DNA from: Rhodospirillaceae bacterium | GTDB lineage: Bacteria; Pseudomonadota; Alphaproteobacteria; Rhodospirillales; Rhodospirillaceae | Assembly: GCA_002691085.1 (NCBI GenBank) | Contig: NZGX01000015.1 | Location: forward strand, 1-6,621 | Direction of reading: 5' to 3' | DNA: 6,621 nt | Shown here: in pieces, positions 4,786-6,621 of the stretch | Layout of the letters: each line of letters starts with the position of its first letter | Numbering within the stretch: position 1 is the stretch's first letter | Program-made: the position numbers and the translations under genes | Notes under the pieces: model-generated | Database searches by the model: none | What the model saw: only the letters and a program-made list of their open reading frames with translations | What the model was told of the DNA's origin: nothing

Positions 4786-6621
4786 TTACTTTGAAGTCGC
4801 ATCATAAACTCCATCCCAATCATTATCTAGATTAGTATTTTTAAAATGTTGTATTCTTTTATTAAATTCAGAACAAAATATTTGGCAGTTTTTATTATTA
4901 TTTCTTATTTTTTCTAAAATTATTTTAGATCTATCCCATTCTTGGGATCTATAAGTATCAATAAATTTTGTAATAAGTGTAAAAACTATATCATTAGGTT
5001 CTTCAGATATATCATCCTTTAATGCAAAGATCCTAACAGGTAGATTTTTTCCCTTTACCCTAATCATATCTATTTCTATAAAAGAATTTTTTATATCACC
5101 AGTTCTAACATATTCTGAAACTAGTGTTGGGAATCCATAGGTTTTAGATTGACTTTCTAATCTGGCTGCTAGATTAACAGTGTCACCGATCACAGAATAA
5201 TCAAATCTCTGAACAGAACCTACATTTCCAACTAAGCCAATTCCACTGTTTATTCCAATTCCAGCTTCTAATGGGAGTCTATTTTCCATAAGTAATTCTT
5301 TATTGAGTAACTGGATTCTTTTGTGCATTTCTTTAGATGCCATACAGGCTTTTATATTATGATTATTAACATCCAGCGGTGCATTCCAAAATGCCATGAT
5401 GCAGTCTCCCATATATTTATCTACAGTCCCTTCATGTTCCAAAATAGCGCTGGTTAGGGGAGTAAGAAACCTATTTAGTAAGGAAACTAATTCTTTTGGA
5501 TTATCAGAGTATTGTTCTGAAATAGTTGTAAATTTTCTTATATCGCAAAATAAGATTGTTAAGTGTCTTACTTCTCCTCCAAGTTGAATTAATTTAGGAT
5601 TATTTGAGAGTTGCTGTATTACTTTTGGAGAAAGATATCTTTCGAATGTATTTCTTATTTGTTTTTTTTGTCTGTAGTTAGAGTTAAATTGTGAGGTTAT
5701 TAAGAAAATATATGTTGAAATAACTGAAATAAGAAGTGGGGAAATATCAAATAAAATATTATAAGTCCACAGGAGATAATAACCAGAGAGAAAGATAGTA
5801 GTTATAGATGTGGCTGAAAAGATTGCTCCAACAATAGGTGATGAGAAAAATAAGATTGTTAGGAATAGGGAAGATACGATGATAGATATAATTAATTCAG
5901 CGCCAGAAAACCAGTCAGGACGCTTTAAAAAATCTTTTGAAATAATTTGCGCAATTGCACCTGCATATATCTCGGTGCCAGAAACATTCTCAGATAAGGG
6001 TGAGGCTTTTGTTAATGATAGTCCCTCTGCATTAGTTCCTATAATTACTATTTTACTTTTTATATCCTCTGGCTTAACCCTTTGTTCAATAACATCAAGT
6101 GCAGAAATAATTTTATAATCCTTTTTTAGTTTACCTCTTAACCATATTTCACCATTCTTGGTGGTAGGTATTTCTAATTTACCAATCCTTACAGAATCAA
6201 AAAAAATATTCTTACTAATTTTATTTTTTGGAGAATTTGTTTTGATTTGATACGTGTTAGTATTTTGATAAATTCTTATTGTTTCACTTATATTTGAAGG
6301 GAAAAGATTTGACTGAATGTTCAAAAATAAAGGGATACGTCTAATGACCCCATCGTTTGTTTGATCGAGAGTAACACCTCCAATTCCTTGTGAGTTTTGT
6401 TGAATATTTTCTAGAGAAACTATTGATCCAGGAAAATTTGGAAGAGAGCTGATTGGGTTTTGTCCTAGAATTACAAAACCAGCTTTTTTAACAGGTAAGT
6501 TCTTATTTTTATCATTTGTCGCCGTAAAACTTGATGTGACATTTCCAGATTGTTTAATGACGCTTGATAAAATACTGTCAGGATTTGGTATTAGTTTTAT
6601 TATCTCCTCTATTCCCGATGT
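4786..6621 (-). CDS. CHASE2-domain class III adenylate/guanylate cyclase, N-terminus beyond window
   Basis: The frame stays open from the stop at 4788-4786 to the right edge, giving 611 visible residues; the true start lies outside. A TTG at 6324 is internal, since upstream codons read through to typical CHASE2 sequence (PGSIVSLENI, GIGGVTLDQTNDGVIRRIPL). Numbering from the edge, CHASE2 spans about 1-238. Three membrane helices follow (about 241-259, 262-281 and 292-310), then a linker helix with FERYLSPKVIQQLS, and the cyclase domain at about 350-535. Catalytic residues are present: metal aspartates D360 (FCDIRKFT) and D406 (KYMGDCIMAFW), K402 for the base, and N483 and R487 in VNLAARLE. The usual base-binding Asp is a serine (S476 in DYSVIGD), resembling class IIIb cyclases. 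A helical, TPR-like tail ends in DWDGVYDATSK, common in such enzymes. It should sense a periplasmic signal and make cAMP, or possibly cGMP. Confidence 0.94.
   Translation of the reverse strand, partial: TSGIEEIIKLIPNPDSILSSVIKQSGNVTSSFTATNDKNKNLPVKKAGFVILGQNPISSLPNFPGSIVSLENIQQNSQGIGGVTLDQTNDGVIRRIPLFLNIQSNLFPSNISETIRIYQNTNTYQIKTNSPKNKISKNIFFDSVRIGKLEIPTTKNGEIWLRGKLKKDYKIISALDVIEQRVKPEDIKSKIVIIGTNAEGLSLTKASPLSENVSGTEIYAGAIAQIISKDFLKRPDWFSGAELIISIIVSSLFLTILFFSSPIVGAIFSATSITTIFLSGYYLLWTYNILFDISPLLISVISTYIFLITSQFNSNYRQKKQIRNTFERYLSPKVIQQLSNNPKLIQLGGEVRHLTILFCDIRKFTTISEQYSDNPKELVSLLNRFLTPLTSAILEHEGTVDKYMGDCIMAFWNAPLDVNNHNIKACMASKEMHKRIQLLNKELLMENRLPLEAGIGINSGIGLVGNVGSVQRFDYSVIGDTVNLAARLESQSKTYGFPTLVSEYVRTGDIKNSFIEIDMIRVKGKNLPVRIFALKDDISEEPNDIVFTLITKFIDTYRSQEWDRSKIILEKIRNNNKNCQIFCSEFNKRIQHFKNTNLDNDWDGVYDATSK

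Noticed and set aside
4778..4807. Inverted repeat TTATGAT / ATCATAA across the convergent stops.
   Set aside because: The seven-base arms are AT-rich around a 16-base loop and no U-tract follows, so it is too weak to call a terminator.
5396..6118. Plus-strand open frames inside the cyclase (5396-5587 and 5810-6118).
   Set aside because: They are antisense to the conserved catalytic and CHASE2/membrane regions and have no recognisable motif.
6322..6324. TTG as start codon of the cyclase.
   Set aside because: The frame continues upstream without a stop to 6621 and encodes typical CHASE2 residues, so this is internal.

Overview
The window is AT-rich (roughly one third G+C by eye) and densely coded. 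It looks like a piece of a flagellated Gram-negative proteobacterial chromosome. A low-GC, probably marine alphaproteobacterium is my best guess, but this is inference: it rests on base composition, a PomA-type stator, a flagellar hook/rod gene next to a lytic transglycosylase, and promoter motifs that look sigma-54 dependent. I see no rRNA, tRNA, insertion sequence, CRISPR array or prophage gene.

Layout, left to right. Positions 1-848 (minus strand) hold the first codons of a probable motB and all of motA, the two stator subunits of the flagellar motor. Positions 849-976 are a short intergenic region with two candidate sigma-54 promoters facing each other. Positions 977-1453 (plus) encode an exported DUF1566/Lcl-C protein. 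Positions 1457-3613 (minus) form one apparent operon, transcribed from right to left: a FlgE/FlgG-family hook or rod protein, an exported lytic transglycosylase, a basic 136-residue unknown and a 77-residue two-helix membrane protein with a CxxC. Positions 3614-3817 are a divergent promoter region. Positions 3818-4783 (plus) are an operon of two small paralogous bactofilins and a 91-residue tail-anchored protein. Positions 4786-6621 (minus) are a CHASE2-containing class III adenylate/guanylate cyclase that runs off the right edge.

The most interesting signal is regulatory. Four good matches to the sigma-54 -24/-12 element (GG, ten bases, GC, with TTGC at -12) lie in just two intergenic regions. 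They point respectively at motA, the DUF1566 gene, the hook/transglycosylase operon and the bactofilin operon. Each sits where a start site 23 to about 80 bases upstream of the start codon is expected. If real, they put the bactofilins, the DUF1566 protein and the small unknown proteins into the same regulon as the flagellar stator and hook/rod gene. A coherent reading is that the transglycosylase opens peptidoglycan for the rod/hook, the bactofilin pair with its membrane partner forms a scaffold at the assembly site, and MotA/MotB power the finished motor. The cyclase has no visible link to this set beyond being adjacent.

Limits: all family calls are from reading the protein sequence and remembered family motifs. 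No database or structure search was run.
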